Part shown: positions 18,420-27,376 of the stretch, in pieces
Layout: each line of letters starts with the position of its first letter
Position numbering within the stretch: position 1 is the first letter of the stretch
Assembly: GCF_001447385.1 (NCBI RefSeq)
Contig: NZ_LLWQ01000202.1
Span: 1 to 60,520 of the forward strand
Direction of reading: 5' to 3'
DNA: 60,520 nucleotides
DNA from: Paracoccus sp. MKU1
GTDB lineage: Bacteria > Pseudomonadota > Alphaproteobacteria > Rhodobacterales > Rhodobacteraceae
Position numbers and translations under genes: made by a program
The notes under the pieces: generated by a model
What the model was told of the DNA's origin: nothing
The model's database searches: none
What the model saw: only the letters and a program-made list of their open reading frames with translations

Positions 18420-18559
18420 CCGAACTTGGCAGATATGCCGGAACCGTCCTGGCCGCCTATGGCGCCAGCCTGGTGCTGCTGGTCGGCATCATCGTCCAGA
18501 CCGTGCTGGCCAATGCCCGCGCCCGCCGCGAATTGCAGGAGCATGAACGCCGTGGCTAG
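18416..18559 (+). CDS. ccmD: heme exporter protein CcmD
   Basis: This 47-residue protein has a single transmembrane helix (AYGASLVLLVGIIVQTVL) followed by a basic tail (ARARRELQEHE), the standard CcmD layout. It is needed to release holo-CcmE from CcmABC. It sits exactly between ccmC and ccmG, overlapping both. Confidence 0.93.
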   Translation: MTELGRYAGTVLAAYGASLVLLVGIIVQTVLANARARRELQEHERRG

Positions 18560-19091
18560 GATTTCGCCGATGATGCTGCTGCCGGTGGCGGTCTTCGCCG
18601 GCTTCGCCGCGCTGGCCGGCTGGGCCTTGATGCGCGATGATCCCGACGCGCTGCCTTCGGCCATGGTCGGGCGCGAGGCGCCCTCGGTCGGCGAGACCAC
18701 GCTGCCGGACAAGGTGCAGCTGACCGACGGGATGCTGCGCCAGCCGGGCGTGAAGCTGGTGAATTTCTGGGCCAGCTGGTGCCCGCCCTGCCGTGCCGAG
18801 CATCCGACCCTGACCGAGCTTTCGGCCCGGCTTCCGGTCTATGGCGTGGACCTGAAGGATCCCGAGGGGGCCGCGCTGGGATTCCTGTCCGAACACGGCG
18901 ATCCGTTCCATGCGCTGGCCACCGATCCGCGGGGGCGGGTGGCGATCGACTGGGGCGTGACCGCGCCGCCCGAGACCTTCATCATCGACGGCTCGGGCCG
19001 CATCCTCTATCGCCATGCCGGCCCGCTGGTGCGCGAGGATTACACGAACCGCTTCCTGCCCGAGCTGGAAAAGGCGCTGGCGGCCGAATGA
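18543..19091 (+). CDS. ccmG: thiol:disulfide interchange protein CcmG/DsbE
   Basis: This 182-residue membrane-anchored thioredoxin-fold protein reduces apocytochrome c cysteines in the periplasm. It has an N-terminal helix, the active site WASWCPPCRAEHP (about residues 77-89) and the cis-proline region GVTAPPETF. The start at 18543 overlaps ccmD by 17 bases. ccmE, ccmF and ccmH are not in this window. Confidence 0.94.
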   Translation: MNAVARISPMMLLPVAVFAGFAALAGWALMRDDPDALPSAMVGREAPSVGETTLPDKVQLTDGMLRQPGVKLVNFWASWCPPCRAEHPTLTELSARLPVYGVDLKDPEGAALGFLSEHGDPFHALATDPRGRVAIDWGVTAPPETFIIDGSGRILYRHAGPLVREDYTNRFLPELEKALAAE

Positions 19092-19120
19092 TGGCGGTGC
19101 TGGCCGGGGCGGCGGCCTTG

Positions 19121-19199
19121 CATGGGTATTTGAGCAACGAAGAAGAGCCCGGGTTGCGCCTTGGGGCGCCGTCGCATGAGTATTTGGGAAACGGTGAAA
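19121..19199. repeat. two copies of a CATGRGTATTTG repeat
   Basis: The sequences CATGGGTATTTGAGCAACGA (from 19121) and CATGAGTATTTGGGAAACGG (from 19175) lie 54 bases apart between ccmG and hisC. They match at about 15 of 20 positions. A very similar short repeat seems common between genes in Rhodobacteraceae from general familiarity; its function is unknown. An open frame across this spacer (19088-19246) is probably not a gene. Confidence 0.6.
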
Positions 19200-19273
19200 G
19201 TGCGGGCGTTGTGGTAGGGCTTTCCAAGCCGGGAGCCGGGCGCTAAGACGGCCGGGCTTGCAAGAGGGCCGCC

Positions 19274-20377
19274 ATGTCGCAGAACCAGACGACCATCGCT
19301 CCGCAGCCTGGCATCATGGAGATCTCGCTTTACGAAGGCGGGGCTTCGAAGGTGGCCGGGGTCGAGAATGTCGTGAAGCTTTCCTCGAACGAGAACCCCT
19401 TCGGGCCTTCGGACAAGGCGCGCGAGGCGGTGATCCGTGCTGCGCACAGCCTGCATCGCTATCCGAATACCGACCATGCCGGGCTGCGCGCCGCCATCGG
19501 CGAGGTGCACGGGCTGGACCCCGACCGCATCATCTGCGGCGTGGGCTCGGACGAGATCATCCATTTCCTCTGCCAGGCCTATGCCGGGCCGGGAACCGAG
19601 GTTCTGTTCACCGAGCATGGTTTCCTGATGTATCGCATCTCGGCCCATGCCGCGGGCGCGACCCCGGTGCAGGTGGCCGAGCGCGACCGGGTGACCGATG
19701 TGGACGCGCTGATCGCCGGCGCGACCCCACGCACGCGGCTGATCTTCGTCGCCAATCCGAACAACCCGACCGGCACCATGATCGGCCTGCCGGAGCTGGA
19801 GCGGCTGGCCCGCGCCGTGCCGCAGGCGATCCTGGTGGTCGATGCCGCCTATGCCGAATATGTCGAGGATTACGACGGCGGCGCGGATCTTGCGACGCGG
19901 CTGCCCAACGTGTTCATGACCCGGACTTTCTCGAAGATCTACGGGCTGGGGGGCTTGCGCGTCGGCTGGGGCTACGGCCCGCGCGAGATCGTCGATGTGC
20001 TGAACCGCATCCGCGGCCCCTTCAACCTGTCCAATGTCGCGTTGGAGGGGGCCGAGGCCGCCATGCGCGATCGCGAGCACATCGCCCGCTGCCAGGCCGA
20101 GAATGCCCGCATGCGCGCCTGGCTGGCCGAGGCGCTGGCCGAGAAGGGCGTGCCTTCGGACACCTCCTGCGCGAATTTCATCCTGGCGCGCTTTGCCGAT
20201 GCCGGGACCGCGGGGGCCTGCGACGACTATCTGAAGGCGCAGGGGCTGATCGTGCGCCGCGTCGCCGGCTACGGCCTGCCGCATTGCCTGCGCATCACCG
20301 TGGGCGACGAGGCCTCCTGTCGGCGCGTCGCCCATGTCATCGGCCAGTTCATGGCCGAGCGCGCGGGGAGCCGCTGA
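19274..20377 (+). CDS. hisC: histidinol-phosphate aminotransferase
   Basis: This 367-residue class I/II PLP aminotransferase has the family features [26 protein letters not shown] and the PLP lysine in [16 protein letters not shown]. It transaminates imidazole-acetol phosphate in histidine synthesis and often also serves in aromatic amino acid synthesis. Its stop overlaps the ATG of the prephenate dehydrogenase gene, which suggests a dual role. The length is standard. Confidence 0.92.
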   Translation: MSQNQTTIAPQPGIMEISLYEGGASKVAGVENVVKLSSNENPFGPSDKAREAVIRAAHSLHRYPNTDHAGLRAAIGEVHGLDPDRIICGVGSDEIIHFLCQAYAGPGTEVLFTEHGFLMYRISAHAAGATPVQVAERDRVTDVDALIAGATPRTRLIFVANPNNPTGTMIGLPELERLARAVPQAILVVDAAYAEYVEDYDGGADLATRLPNVFMTRTFSKIYGLGGLRVGWGYGPREIVDVLNRIRGPFNLSNVALEGAEAAMRDREHIARCQAENARMRAWLAEALAEKGVPSDTSCANFILARFADAGTAGACDDYLKAQGLIVRRVAGYGLPHCLRITVGDEASCRRVAHVIGQFMAERAGSR

Positions 20378-21312
20378 TGGCCGCGATCTATGACCGGGTG
20401 GCGCTGATCGGGCTGGGGCTGATCGCCGGTTCGATGTCACTCGCCATGCGCGAGGCCGGGCTGGCGCGCGAGGTGGTGGGCCATGCCCGCAGCCCCGAGA
20501 CCCGCGCCGTCGCGCGCGAGATCGGGCTGGTCGATCGCGTTGTCGAGAGTGCCGGCGAGGCGGTCAAGGGCGCCGACCTGGTGGTTCTGGCGGTGCCGGT
20601 TGGCGCCATGGGCGCGGTCGCGGCCGAGATCGCGCCGCATCTGAAGCCGGGCGCGACGGTAACCGATGTGGGCTCGGTCAAGCAGGCGGTGATCGAGGCG
20701 GTGGCGCCGCATATTCCGGTGGGCGTGCATTTCATCCCGGGCCATCCGCTGGCCGGGACCGAGCATTCCGGCCCGCGCTCGGGCTTTGCCTCGCTGTTTC
20801 GCAACCGCTGGTGGCTGCTGACCCCGGTCGAGGGCAGCGATCCGGCGGCGGTCGAGCGGCTGTCGGTGCTGATCCGCGCCATGGGCGCCAATGTCGAGGC
20901 GATGGACGCCGCGCATCACGACCTGGTGCTGGCGGTGACCAGCCACACGCCGCACCTGATCGCCTATACCATGGTCGGGGTGGCGGATCACCTCAAGCGG
21001 GTGACCGAAAGCGAGGTCATCAAATATTCCGCCGCCGGTTTCCGGGACTTCACCCGCATCGCCGCCTCGGACCCGACCATGTGGCGCGACGTGTTCTTGC
21101 AGAACAAGGAGGCGGTTCTGGACATCCTGGGCCGCTTCACCGAGGAGCTGTTCGTGCTGCAACGTGCCATCCGCATGGGCGACGGGCCGCATCTGCACGA
21201 TTACTTCACCCGCACCCGGGCGATCCGGCGCGGCATCATCGAGGCCGGGCAGGACACCGCGGCGCCCGATTTCGGCCGCAGCCTGGCGGCGGGAGAGGCG
21301 CCCAAACCCTAG
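20377..21312 (+). CDS. tyrC: prephenate/arogenate dehydrogenase
   Basis: This 311-residue enzyme has the NAD(P)-binding motif ALIGLGLIAGSMSLAM at the N terminus, DVGSVKQAV, the substrate motif HPLAGTEHSGP (about residues 125-135), and TSHTPHLIAY in the helical domain. These identify the TyrA family that makes 4-hydroxyphenylpyruvate or tyrosine. The alphaproteobacterial form is often called cyclohexadienyl dehydrogenase (TyrC). It is translationally coupled to hisC. The next gene is convergent and overlaps its end by four bases. Confidence 0.93.
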   Translation: MAAIYDRVALIGLGLIAGSMSLAMREAGLAREVVGHARSPETRAVAREIGLVDRVVESAGEAVKGADLVVLAVPVGAMGAVAAEIAPHLKPGATVTDVGSVKQAVIEAVAPHIPVGVHFIPGHPLAGTEHSGPRSGFASLFRNRWWLLTPVEGSDPAAVERLSVLIRAMGANVEAMDAAHHDLVLAVTSHTPHLIAYTMVGVADHLKRVTESEVIKYSAAGFRDFTRIAASDPTMWRDVFLQNKEAVLDILGRFTEELFVLQRAIRMGDGPHLHDYFTRTRAIRRGIIEAGQDTAAPDFGRSLAAGEAPKP

Positions 21313-22316
21313 CGGCGCGGGAACAGCGGTGCCGGGCCGAGCACCATCGGGCCAAGGCTCATCTTGCCGTCGGCAAAGCTCAGCGGCAGGCGCAATTCGC
21401 CCTCGGCCGGGGGCGGAAAGCGGAAGCCGGCATCCTCCGGCAGCGGCAGGTCCGAAATGTTCTTCAGCATGGTTCCGGCCAGCGTCACCACCTTGGGCGG
21501 GATCAGCCCGGCCGTGGCGGCGGCTTGCAGCAGCGGTCCTGCATCGGCGGTATAGAGCGCGACCCGGCCCCGGGCGCGGCCCTGCGCATCCGCATCGATC
21601 CGGCCGAGGATGCGCGCCTGTACCGCGCCCAGGCGCAATTCGGCATGGTCGAGTTGCAGGCCCACTGGCAGCGGCGCCAGATCGGGCGCCAGCGTCGCGG
21701 GCCGGGGCAGGGCGTCCAGCCAGACCCGGCCGGTCACGGTCAGGCTCAGCCGGCCCGGCAGGGGCAGGGTCGCGACCAGGCCCGGCTCCAGATCGTCGAG
21801 CCGGAGGTTCAGATCATAGGCGGCGGCCGCATCGGGCGGCGCTTCCGCCTCCAGCGCCGCCAGTTCCGCATCGGCTTGCAGCCCCTTCGCCAGTTCCGCC
21901 CCCTGAAGCGTCAGCATGCCGGTCTCGATCCCGGCCGAGGCCATGCCCATGCCGTTCAGCGGCTGCACGCGCATCCGGGCCGTGGCATCGGCCAGCCCAA
22001 GCTCCAGCGGGCCGGAGCCGGAATCCAGCCTCGCCTGGGGTGGCAGGGCCAGCCGCAGCGTGGTCGGGCGCAAGGGGGTCAGCCAAAGCTCGGCCTGCGG
22101 CAGTTCGATCCGGCCGGCATCGGTCTGCAACGCCAGCGCCAGAGCCCGCACCCCGATCCGCCCCGGCTCGCGCAATTCCTGCACCGCGCCCAGTTCCGCC
22201 ATGGGCTCTTGGGCCGCGATCCGGCGCAATTGCTGCGCCACCAGGCTTTCACCGCCCAGCCAGAGCCCGCCCAGGATCAGGACAAGAACGACCAGGGGGG
22301 CAAACAGTCGGCGCAT
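21309..22316 (-). CDS. DUF2125-like exported protein
   Basis: This 335-residue protein has an N-terminal hydrophobic segment (FAPLVVLVLILGGLWLG, about residues 5-21), then an alanine/leucine-rich domain with many beta-type repeats (LTLQGAELAKGL, LRLDDLEPGL). It matches the alphaproteobacterial DUF2125 group as far as can be judged by pattern. The start at 22316 places the signal anchor correctly; an upstream ATG would add a charged stretch. The function is unknown. It diverges from the ChaC-like gene. Confidence 0.75.
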   Translation of the reverse strand: MRRLFAPLVVLVLILGGLWLGGESLVAQQLRRIAAQEPMAELGAVQELREPGRIGVRALALALQTDAGRIELPQAELWLTPLRPTTLRLALPPQARLDSGSGPLELGLADATARMRVQPLNGMGMASAGIETGMLTLQGAELAKGLQADAELAALEAEAPPDAAAAYDLNLRLDDLEPGLVATLPLPGRLSLTVTGRVWLDALPRPATLAPDLAPLPVGLQLDHAELRLGAVQARILGRIDADAQGRARGRVALYTADAGPLLQAAATAGLIPPKVVTLAGTMLKNISDLPLPEDAGFRFPPPAEGELRLPLSFADGKMSLGPMVLGPAPLFPRR

Positions 22317-22408
22317 CGTATCCTCGCGGTATTCATGGCGTCTTGGAACGCCGGCCATGCTGTCCTAAGTTTTTCCTGACCGAATTATCTAGGGCACCGG
22401 GGTAAAGA

Positions 22409-22963
22409 ATGGGTGAACGGCCGCAGCATTGGGTCTTTGCCTATGGCTCGCTGATGTGGGATCCGGGCTTTGCCGTGGCCGAAATGGCGCCCGCCCGGCT
22501 CGAGGGCTATGCCCGCAGCTTCTGTCTGCGCTCGGTGGTCTATCGCGGCACCAGCGAGGTGCCGGGGCTGGTGTTGGGCCTTGATGCCATGGCGGGCGCG
22601 CATTGCCGCGGCCTGGCGCTGCGCGTGGCCGAGCCGGAATGGGAGGAGACCCTGGCGGGTCTGCGCGCGCGCGAGCTGACCACCAATGCCTATGTGGAAC
22701 TCTCTCTGCCGCTGGCGCTGGAGGACGGGCGCCGGGTCGAGGCGATCACCTATGTCATCCGCCGCGACCATGACCAATATGCCGGCGCCATGGACCTGCA
22801 CGAGCAGGCCCGGATCATCGCCCGGGCGCAGGGCGGGCGCGGACCGAACGCGGATTACCTGTTCAACACCGCCCGGCACCTGGAGCAGATGGGCATCGAG
22901 GACCTGGCCATGGCCGAGCTGGCGCGGCAGGTGCGCGGGCTGTTGCAGCCCGGGCAGAAATAG
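22409..22963 (+). CDS. ChaC-like gamma-glutamylcyclotransferase
   Basis: This 184-residue protein has the ChaC substrate-binding motif FAYGSLMWDPG at residues 10-20 and a conserved glutamate (E89, in RARELTTNAY) where the catalytic acid lies. ChaC enzymes cleave glutathione to 5-oxoproline and Cys-Gly. The C-terminal NTARHLEQMGIED helix is also family-like. The length is usual for the bacterial form. It stands alone, divergent from the DUF2125-like gene. Confidence 0.9.
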   Translation: MGERPQHWVFAYGSLMWDPGFAVAEMAPARLEGYARSFCLRSVVYRGTSEVPGLVLGLDAMAGAHCRGLALRVAEPEWEETLAGLRARELTTNAYVELSLPLALEDGRRVEAITYVIRRDHDQYAGAMDLHEQARIIARAQGGRGPNADYLFNTARHLEQMGIEDLAMAELARQVRGLLQPGQK

Positions 22964-23046
22964 CGACGATCCGATCCGGCCACGGCGCTTGGCAGCCGCG
23001 GGTCCGGGCTCTACAGTCGGGGCGGAAAGCTGCAAGGGGGTCGAAC

Positions 23047-24717
23047 TTGTCCCGAACCGACGCTGAACCGCCCGAGGATCCGCCGGCCGCGCCGGAAGGC
23101 CGCCGCTCTCGCGCCGCCCGGCTGGCGGCGACGCGCGAGGGGGGGCCGGGCGGGACCGGCCCTGCGCAGCCGCAATTCTCGCAGCCGGTGCGGCAGATCG
23201 TGCTGATGCTGATCGTGCTGGTGCTGGTGGTGGCCGGGGCCTGGTTCGCCTATGGCCGGATCCTGTCGATCTTTCACTCGAACGAATATCTCAACGGGCT
23301 GATCCTGGCCGTTTTCGTCATGGGCGTGCTGGGCTGTTTCTGGCAAGTGGCCGAGCTGGTGAAATCCGTCAGCTGGATCGAGCGTTTCGCCGCCCACCGC
23401 CGCAATGCCGCCGAACGCGGCGTCAGCGCAGCCGAGCCGGCCGGGCCGGATGACGCGCCGCGCCTGCTGGCGCCCCTGGCCGCGCTTCTGGGCCAGCGCG
23501 GGCCGGTGGGCGGGGCGATCTCGACCGAATCCTCGCGCTCGATCCTGGAATCGGTGGCGACGCGGATCGACGAGGCGCGCGACATCACCCGCTACTTGGC
23601 GAACCTGCTGATCTTTCTGGGCCTGCTGGGAACGTTCTACGGGCTTGCCACCACGGTGCCCGCGGTGGTGGACACGATCCGCGCGCTGGCACCGCAGGAA
23701 GGCGAGTCCGGGCTCGAGGTGTTCAACAAGCTGATGACCGGGCTGGAATCGCAGCTCGGCGGCATGGCGACGGCCTTTTCCAGCTCGCTGCTGGGTCTGG
23801 CGGGCTCGCTGGTGGTCGGGTTGCTGGAGCTGTTCGTCGCCCATGGCCAGAACCGCTTCTATCGCGAGCTCGAGGAGTGGATGTCGGGCTTTACCCGCAT
23901 CGGCCTGGGCGGCGCCGAGGGGCAGGGGCTGGGCGAGGCGGCGCTGGCCGGCTTCATCGAGCGGGTCGAGGCGCAACTGGCCGGGTTGCAGGACTTCTAC
24001 CTGCGCCGCGATGAATTGCGCGACCAGGAGGCGGCCGCTGCCGATCAGCGCTCTCTGGCGCTGGCCGAGGGGGTGGAGCGGCTGGCCGGTCTGCTCGGCT
24101 CGGACCGCGACCGGCTGGGCGAGACGCTGGCCGCCGAGCGCGCGGCCACGGCGCAGGCGCTGGCCGGGGTGGAGCGGGCCATCGGCGGGCTGGCCGAGCC
24201 GCGCCGCGACCCGGATCTGGTCGCGCTGCTCGACCGGCTGGCCGAGGGGCAGGATCGGCTTGCTGCCGAACCGCGGCATGATCCGGCCCTGCCCGCGGTT
24301 CTGGAGCGAATTGCCGAGGGACAGACGCGGCTTGCGGCCCTGGCCGAGGCGCCGCCGCAGCCGGGAATCGACGGCGCCATGGCCGAGGCGCTGGACCGGC
24401 TGGCCGAGGGCCAAGCCCGGCTGGCGGTCCTGACCGAGACCGCGGCGCCCGACAACTCCCGGCTGGTGCGCGTACTGGAGCGGCTGGCCGAGGGGCAGGA
24501 CCGCATCCTGGAACAGGGCGCGCAGCGGCCGGCCCCCGCCCCCGTCTCGGGCGACGATCCCGAGGCGCGGATGCGGCTGCGCTCGATCGACGTGCAGCTG
24601 GGCCGGCTGGTCGAGGAAGCCGCCAGCGGCCGCGATGGGTTGATCGCCGAGTTGCGCAGCGACCTGGCGGCGCTGACCCGCGCCATCCGCAACCTGGAGC
24701 GCGGCGATGGGACTTAG
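23047..24717 (+). CDS. MotA/TolQ/ExbB-type channel protein with repeated tail (ZorA-like)
   Basis: This 556-residue protein starts at TTG 23047, preceded by AAGGGGG. It has four predicted transmembrane helices: about 49-72, 80-105, 186-208 (the LGLLGTFYGLATTVP signature of MotA/ExbB channels) and 240-262. A cytoplasmic tail of about 290 residues follows, with four copies of an (L/V)(D/E)R(L/I)AEGQxR(L/I) module. The next gene encodes a MotB/OmpA-like partner and overlaps by 11 bases, so the pair should form an ion-driven stator-like motor. Layout and tail recall ZorA of Zorya defence, but no zorC, zorD or zorE is nearby. Confidence 0.85.
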   Translation: MSRTDAEPPEDPPAAPEGRRSRAARLAATREGGPGGTGPAQPQFSQPVRQIVLMLIVLVLVVAGAWFAYGRILSIFHSNEYLNGLILAVFVMGVLGCFWQVAELVKSVSWIERFAAHRRNAAERGVSAAEPAGPDDAPRLLAPLAALLGQRGPVGGAISTESSRSILESVATRIDEARDITRYLANLLIFLGLLGTFYGLATTVPAVVDTIRALAPQEGESGLEVFNKLMTGLESQLGGMATAFSSSLLGLAGSLVVGLLELFVAHGQNRFYRELEEWMSGFTRIGLGGAEGQGLGEAALAGFIERVEAQLAGLQDFYLRRDELRDQEAAAADQRSLALAEGVERLAGLLGSDRDRLGETLAAERAATAQALAGVERAIGGLAEPRRDPDLVALLDRLAEGQDRLAAEPRHDPALPAVLERIAEGQTRLAALAEAPPQPGIDGAMAEALDRLAEGQARLAVLTETAAPDNSRLVRVLERLAEGQDRILEQGAQRPAPAPVSGDDPEARMRLRSIDVQLGRLVEEAASGRDGLIAELRSDLAALTRAIRNLERGDGT

Positions 24718-26098
24718 CCGGGGCGGTGGCAACCGTTTCTCTGCGACGATCTGGCCGGGCTTCGTCGATGCGATGACGGCGCTGCTGATGGTCATGATGT
24801 TCGTGCTGACCATCTTTTTGCTGGTGCAATCGGTGCTGCGCGACCAGATCACCACCCAGGACAGCGAGCTGGACCAGCTTGGCCGGCAGGTGGCCGAGCT
24901 TTCGGACGCGCTGTCCACTTCGCAGGCGCGGGCAGCCACGCTGGACCGCGACCTGGCGGCCGAGCGCGAGCGGCTGCGGCGATCCGAGCAGGCCGTGACG
25001 GCCGCCCGGGCCGAAATCGACGCCCAGACCGAGGCCGCAAGGCTGGCCGCCGCTCGGCGCGAGGCGTTGGAGGCGCTGATCGGCGACCTGCGGCGCCGGG
25101 ACGCCGAAACCCAGCAGCAACTGGACGAGACCGAGGCCGCGCGGCTGGCCGATGCTGCCGCCGCCGAGGCGCTGCGCGAGCGGCTGGCGAAATCCGATGC
25201 CGAGCTTGATGCCACCATGCTGGAACTGGAGGCGGTGCGAAAGCAGGCCGAGGAAACCCTGACCCTGCTGGCCGCCGCCGAGGCTGCCAAGCAGGAGCTG
25301 GGCGAACAGGCCGAGGCGCAGTCCAGCGAGGCCGAGAAGCAGGCCGCCCTGCTGGCCCTGGCCCGGCAGCAGCTTTCCGAGCAGGAGGCGCTGTCGGTCG
25401 AGGACCGGCGGCGGATGGCGGCGCTGAACCAGCAGGTGGCGCGGCTCAACGACCAGTTGGGCAGCCTGCGCGCGGTGCTGGATGCGGCCGGCGAGGAGCG
25501 CCGCGAGGCCGATTTGCGCGCCGAGGATCTGGGCCGGCAGCTGAACGTCGCGCTGCTGCGCGCCGCCGAGGAGGAGCGCAAGCGCCGCGCGCTGGAGGAG
25601 GAGGCGCGCGCCAAGGCCGAAGCCGAGGCGAAGGATCTGGCGCGCTATCGCTCGGAATTCTTCGGGCGGCTGTCGCAGATCCTCGAGGGGCGCGAGGGCG
25701 TGCAGGTCGTGGGCGACCGTTTCGTCTTCTCCTCGGAGGTGCTGTTTGCGCCGGGCGAGGCGACGCTGTCGCCCGAGGGCCGGACGCAGGTCGCGCGCGT
25801 GGCGGACATGCTCAGGCAGATCTCCGGCGACATCCCGCCCGAGATCGACTGGATGATCCGCGTCGACGGCCATACCGACAACCTGCCGCTTTCGGGGCAG
25901 GGGCGTTATCGCGACAATTGGGAACTCAGCCAGGCGAGGGCGCTGGCGGTGGTGCGCTACATGGTGGACGATCTGGGCTTTCCGGCCAATCGACTGGCGC
26001 CCGCCGGTTTCGCCGATACCCGTCCGGTGGCGCGGGGCGATACGCCCGAGGTCCGGGCCCAGAACCGCCGCATCGAGCTGAAGCTGACCGAGCGCTAG
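24707..26098 (+). CDS. MotB/OmpA-like peptidoglycan-anchored protein (ZorB-like)
   Basis: This 463-residue protein has one N-terminal transmembrane helix starting at WPGFVDAMTALLMVMMF. D21 in that stretch corresponds to the proton-binding aspartate of MotB/ExbD proteins. Residues 45-310 are a long charged, heptad-like coiled coil rich in A, E, R and Q. The C-terminal OmpA domain (about 335-463) carries the peptidoglycan-binding pattern RVDGHTDNLP, NWELSQARA and NRRIELKL. It overlaps and is coupled to the MotA-like gene. The coiled coil is much longer than in MotB. Confidence 0.88.
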   Translation: MGLSRGGGNRFSATIWPGFVDAMTALLMVMMFVLTIFLLVQSVLRDQITTQDSELDQLGRQVAELSDALSTSQARAATLDRDLAAERERLRRSEQAVTAARAEIDAQTEAARLAAARREALEALIGDLRRRDAETQQQLDETEAARLADAAAAEALRERLAKSDAELDATMLELEAVRKQAEETLTLLAAAEAAKQELGEQAEAQSSEAEKQAALLALARQQLSEQEALSVEDRRRMAALNQQVARLNDQLGSLRAVLDAAGEERREADLRAEDLGRQLNVALLRAAEEERKRRALEEEARAKAEAEAKDLARYRSEFFGRLSQILEGREGVQVVGDRFVFSSEVLFAPGEATLSPEGRTQVARVADMLRQISGDIPPEIDWMIRVDGHTDNLPLSGQGRYRDNWELSQARALAVVRYMVDDLGFPANRLAPAGFADTRPVARGDTPEVRAQNRRIELKLTER

Positions 26099-26147
26099 GC
26101 GCGTGGCAGGCCGCTGTCAGGCTGCGATGGCGCAGGCCGGTGCCGGA

Positions 26148-26699
26148 TCAGCTTTCCTGCGGGGCGGTTTCGCGCGGCGGACGGCCGATGATGTCGCGCA
26201 GCGCGTCCAGCTCGATGAAATTGTCTGCCTGGCGGCGCAATTCGTCGGCGATCATCGGCGGCTGGCTGCGCATGGTCGAGACCACAGAGACCCGGACGCC
26301 CTGGCGTTGCAGCGCCTCGACCAGCGGCCGGAAATCGCCGTCGCCCGAGAACAACACCGCGTGATCCAGCCGCGGCGCCAGTTCCATGGCGTTGATGACC
26401 AGCTCGACATCCATGTTGCCCTTGACCTTGCGGCGCCCCAGCGCGTCGGTATATTCGCGCGCGGGTTTCGTCACCATGGAATAGCCGTTGTAATGCAGCC
26501 AATCGACAAGCGGGCGAATCGGTGAGTAATCCTCGTTCTCCAGCAATGCCGTATAATAATAGGCGCGGACCAGCTTGCCGCGCCGTTCGAATTCCTGCCG
26601 CAGCAGCTTGTAGTCGATATCGAAGCCCAGCGACTTTGCCGCAGCATAAAGATTCGACCCGTCTATGAACAACGCCAGCCGGTCGTCCTTGTAGAACAC
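26148..26699 (-). CDS. NYN/LabA-like (PIN-fold) putative RNase
   Basis: This 183-residue protein has FIDGSNLYAA near the N terminus, a central KGNMDVELVINAM and the LFSGDGDFRPLVEAL motif. Together these give the acidic metal site of NYN/DUF88 (LabA-like) PIN-fold nucleases. It starts at GTG 26697-26699 behind GGGGG. It diverges from folK with a 12-base gap, so their promoters overlap. The RNA target is unknown. Confidence 0.88.
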   Translation of the reverse strand: MFYKDDRLALFIDGSNLYAAAKSLGFDIDYKLLRQEFERRGKLVRAYYYTALLENEDYSPIRPLVDWLHYNGYSMVTKPAREYTDALGRRKVKGNMDVELVINAMELAPRLDHAVLFSGDGDFRPLVEALQRQGVRVSVVSTMRSQPPMIADELRRQADNFIELDALRDIIGRPPRETAPQES

Positions 26700-26711
26700 G
26701 ATGCCCCCGAA

Positions 26712-27305
26712 ATGTCTCGAAACCTAAGTCAGAAAGCGAACTTAGTCCTGGTTGCCCTGGGTGCAAACCTGCCTAGTTCGGCAGGTTTGCCGGCGGACAG
26801 CCTGCGTTTTGCCCTGCGCAAGATCTTGAAATTACCTGAGGTTGTGCCGGTGGCTGTCAGCCGATTCTGGTTTACCCCGGCATTTCCTGCCGGCTCGGGT
26901 CCCGAATATGTGAACGCGGCGGCGTCTTTTCGCTGCTCGCTTTCGCCTGAACAACTCCTGCGCGAGCTGCATGCGATCGAGGCCGAACTGGGCCGCAGCC
27001 GCGACGGCGCACGCTGGCAGTCGCGCGGGCTGGATCTGGATCTGCTGGCCCATGGCGATCTGGTGCTGCCCGATGTCCCGGCGCAGGACCATTGGCGCGG
27101 CCTGCCACCCGAGGAGCAGGCGCTGCACGCTCCCGAACGGCTGATCCTGCCGCATCCGCGCCTGCAGGACCGCGGCTTCGTGCTGATGCCGCTGGCCGAG
27201 ATCGCGCCGAACTGGGTGCATCCGCGCCTGGGGCGCAGCGTGGCGCAGATGCTGGCAGCGCTTCCGCCTGAGGCCCTGGCGGAGATGCGGCCCGCAAGTG
27301 CTTGA
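26712..27305 (+). CDS. folK: HPPK, folate pathway pyrophosphokinase
   Basis: This 197-residue enzyme (2-amino-4-hydroxy-6-hydroxymethyldihydropteridine diphosphokinase) transfers pyrophosphate from ATP in folate synthesis. ALGANLPSS and the active-site stretch GLDLDLLAHGD are clear, with LPHPRLQDRGFVL near the end. An insertion of about 20 residues (DVPAQDHWRGLPP) separates the acidic motif from the HPR motif; it is found in some alphaproteobacterial versions. The stop codon overlaps the rpoZ promoter. Confidence 0.92.
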   Translation: MSRNLSQKANLVLVALGANLPSSAGLPADSLRFALRKILKLPEVVPVAVSRFWFTPAFPAGSGPEYVNAAASFRCSLSPEQLLRELHAIEAELGRSRDGARWQSRGLDLDLLAHGDLVLPDVPAQDHWRGLPPEEQALHAPERLILPHPRLQDRGFVLMPLAEIAPNWVHPRLGRSVAQMLAALPPEALAEMRPASA

Positions 27306-27331
27306 CATTTCCGTTCCGGGCGCCCAAATAT
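27302..27331 (+). promoter_or_regulatory. sigma-70-type promoter of rpoZ-rsh
   Basis: TTGACA at 27302-27307 is a perfect -35 box, and AAATAT at 27326-27331 is a reasonable -10 with an 18-base spacer. It lies 46 bases upstream of the rpoZ start, and its -35 box covers the folK stop codon. Confidence 0.6.
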
Positions 27332-27376
27332 CCGGCCTCGCCCCCTGCACCCCGATTCCAGCTGATAAGGTGACCG

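Noticed and set aside
19088..19246. 52-residue frame after ccmG
   Set aside because: It spans the CATGRGTATTTG repeat pair, has no motif and starts inside the ccmG stop context without its own ribosome site.
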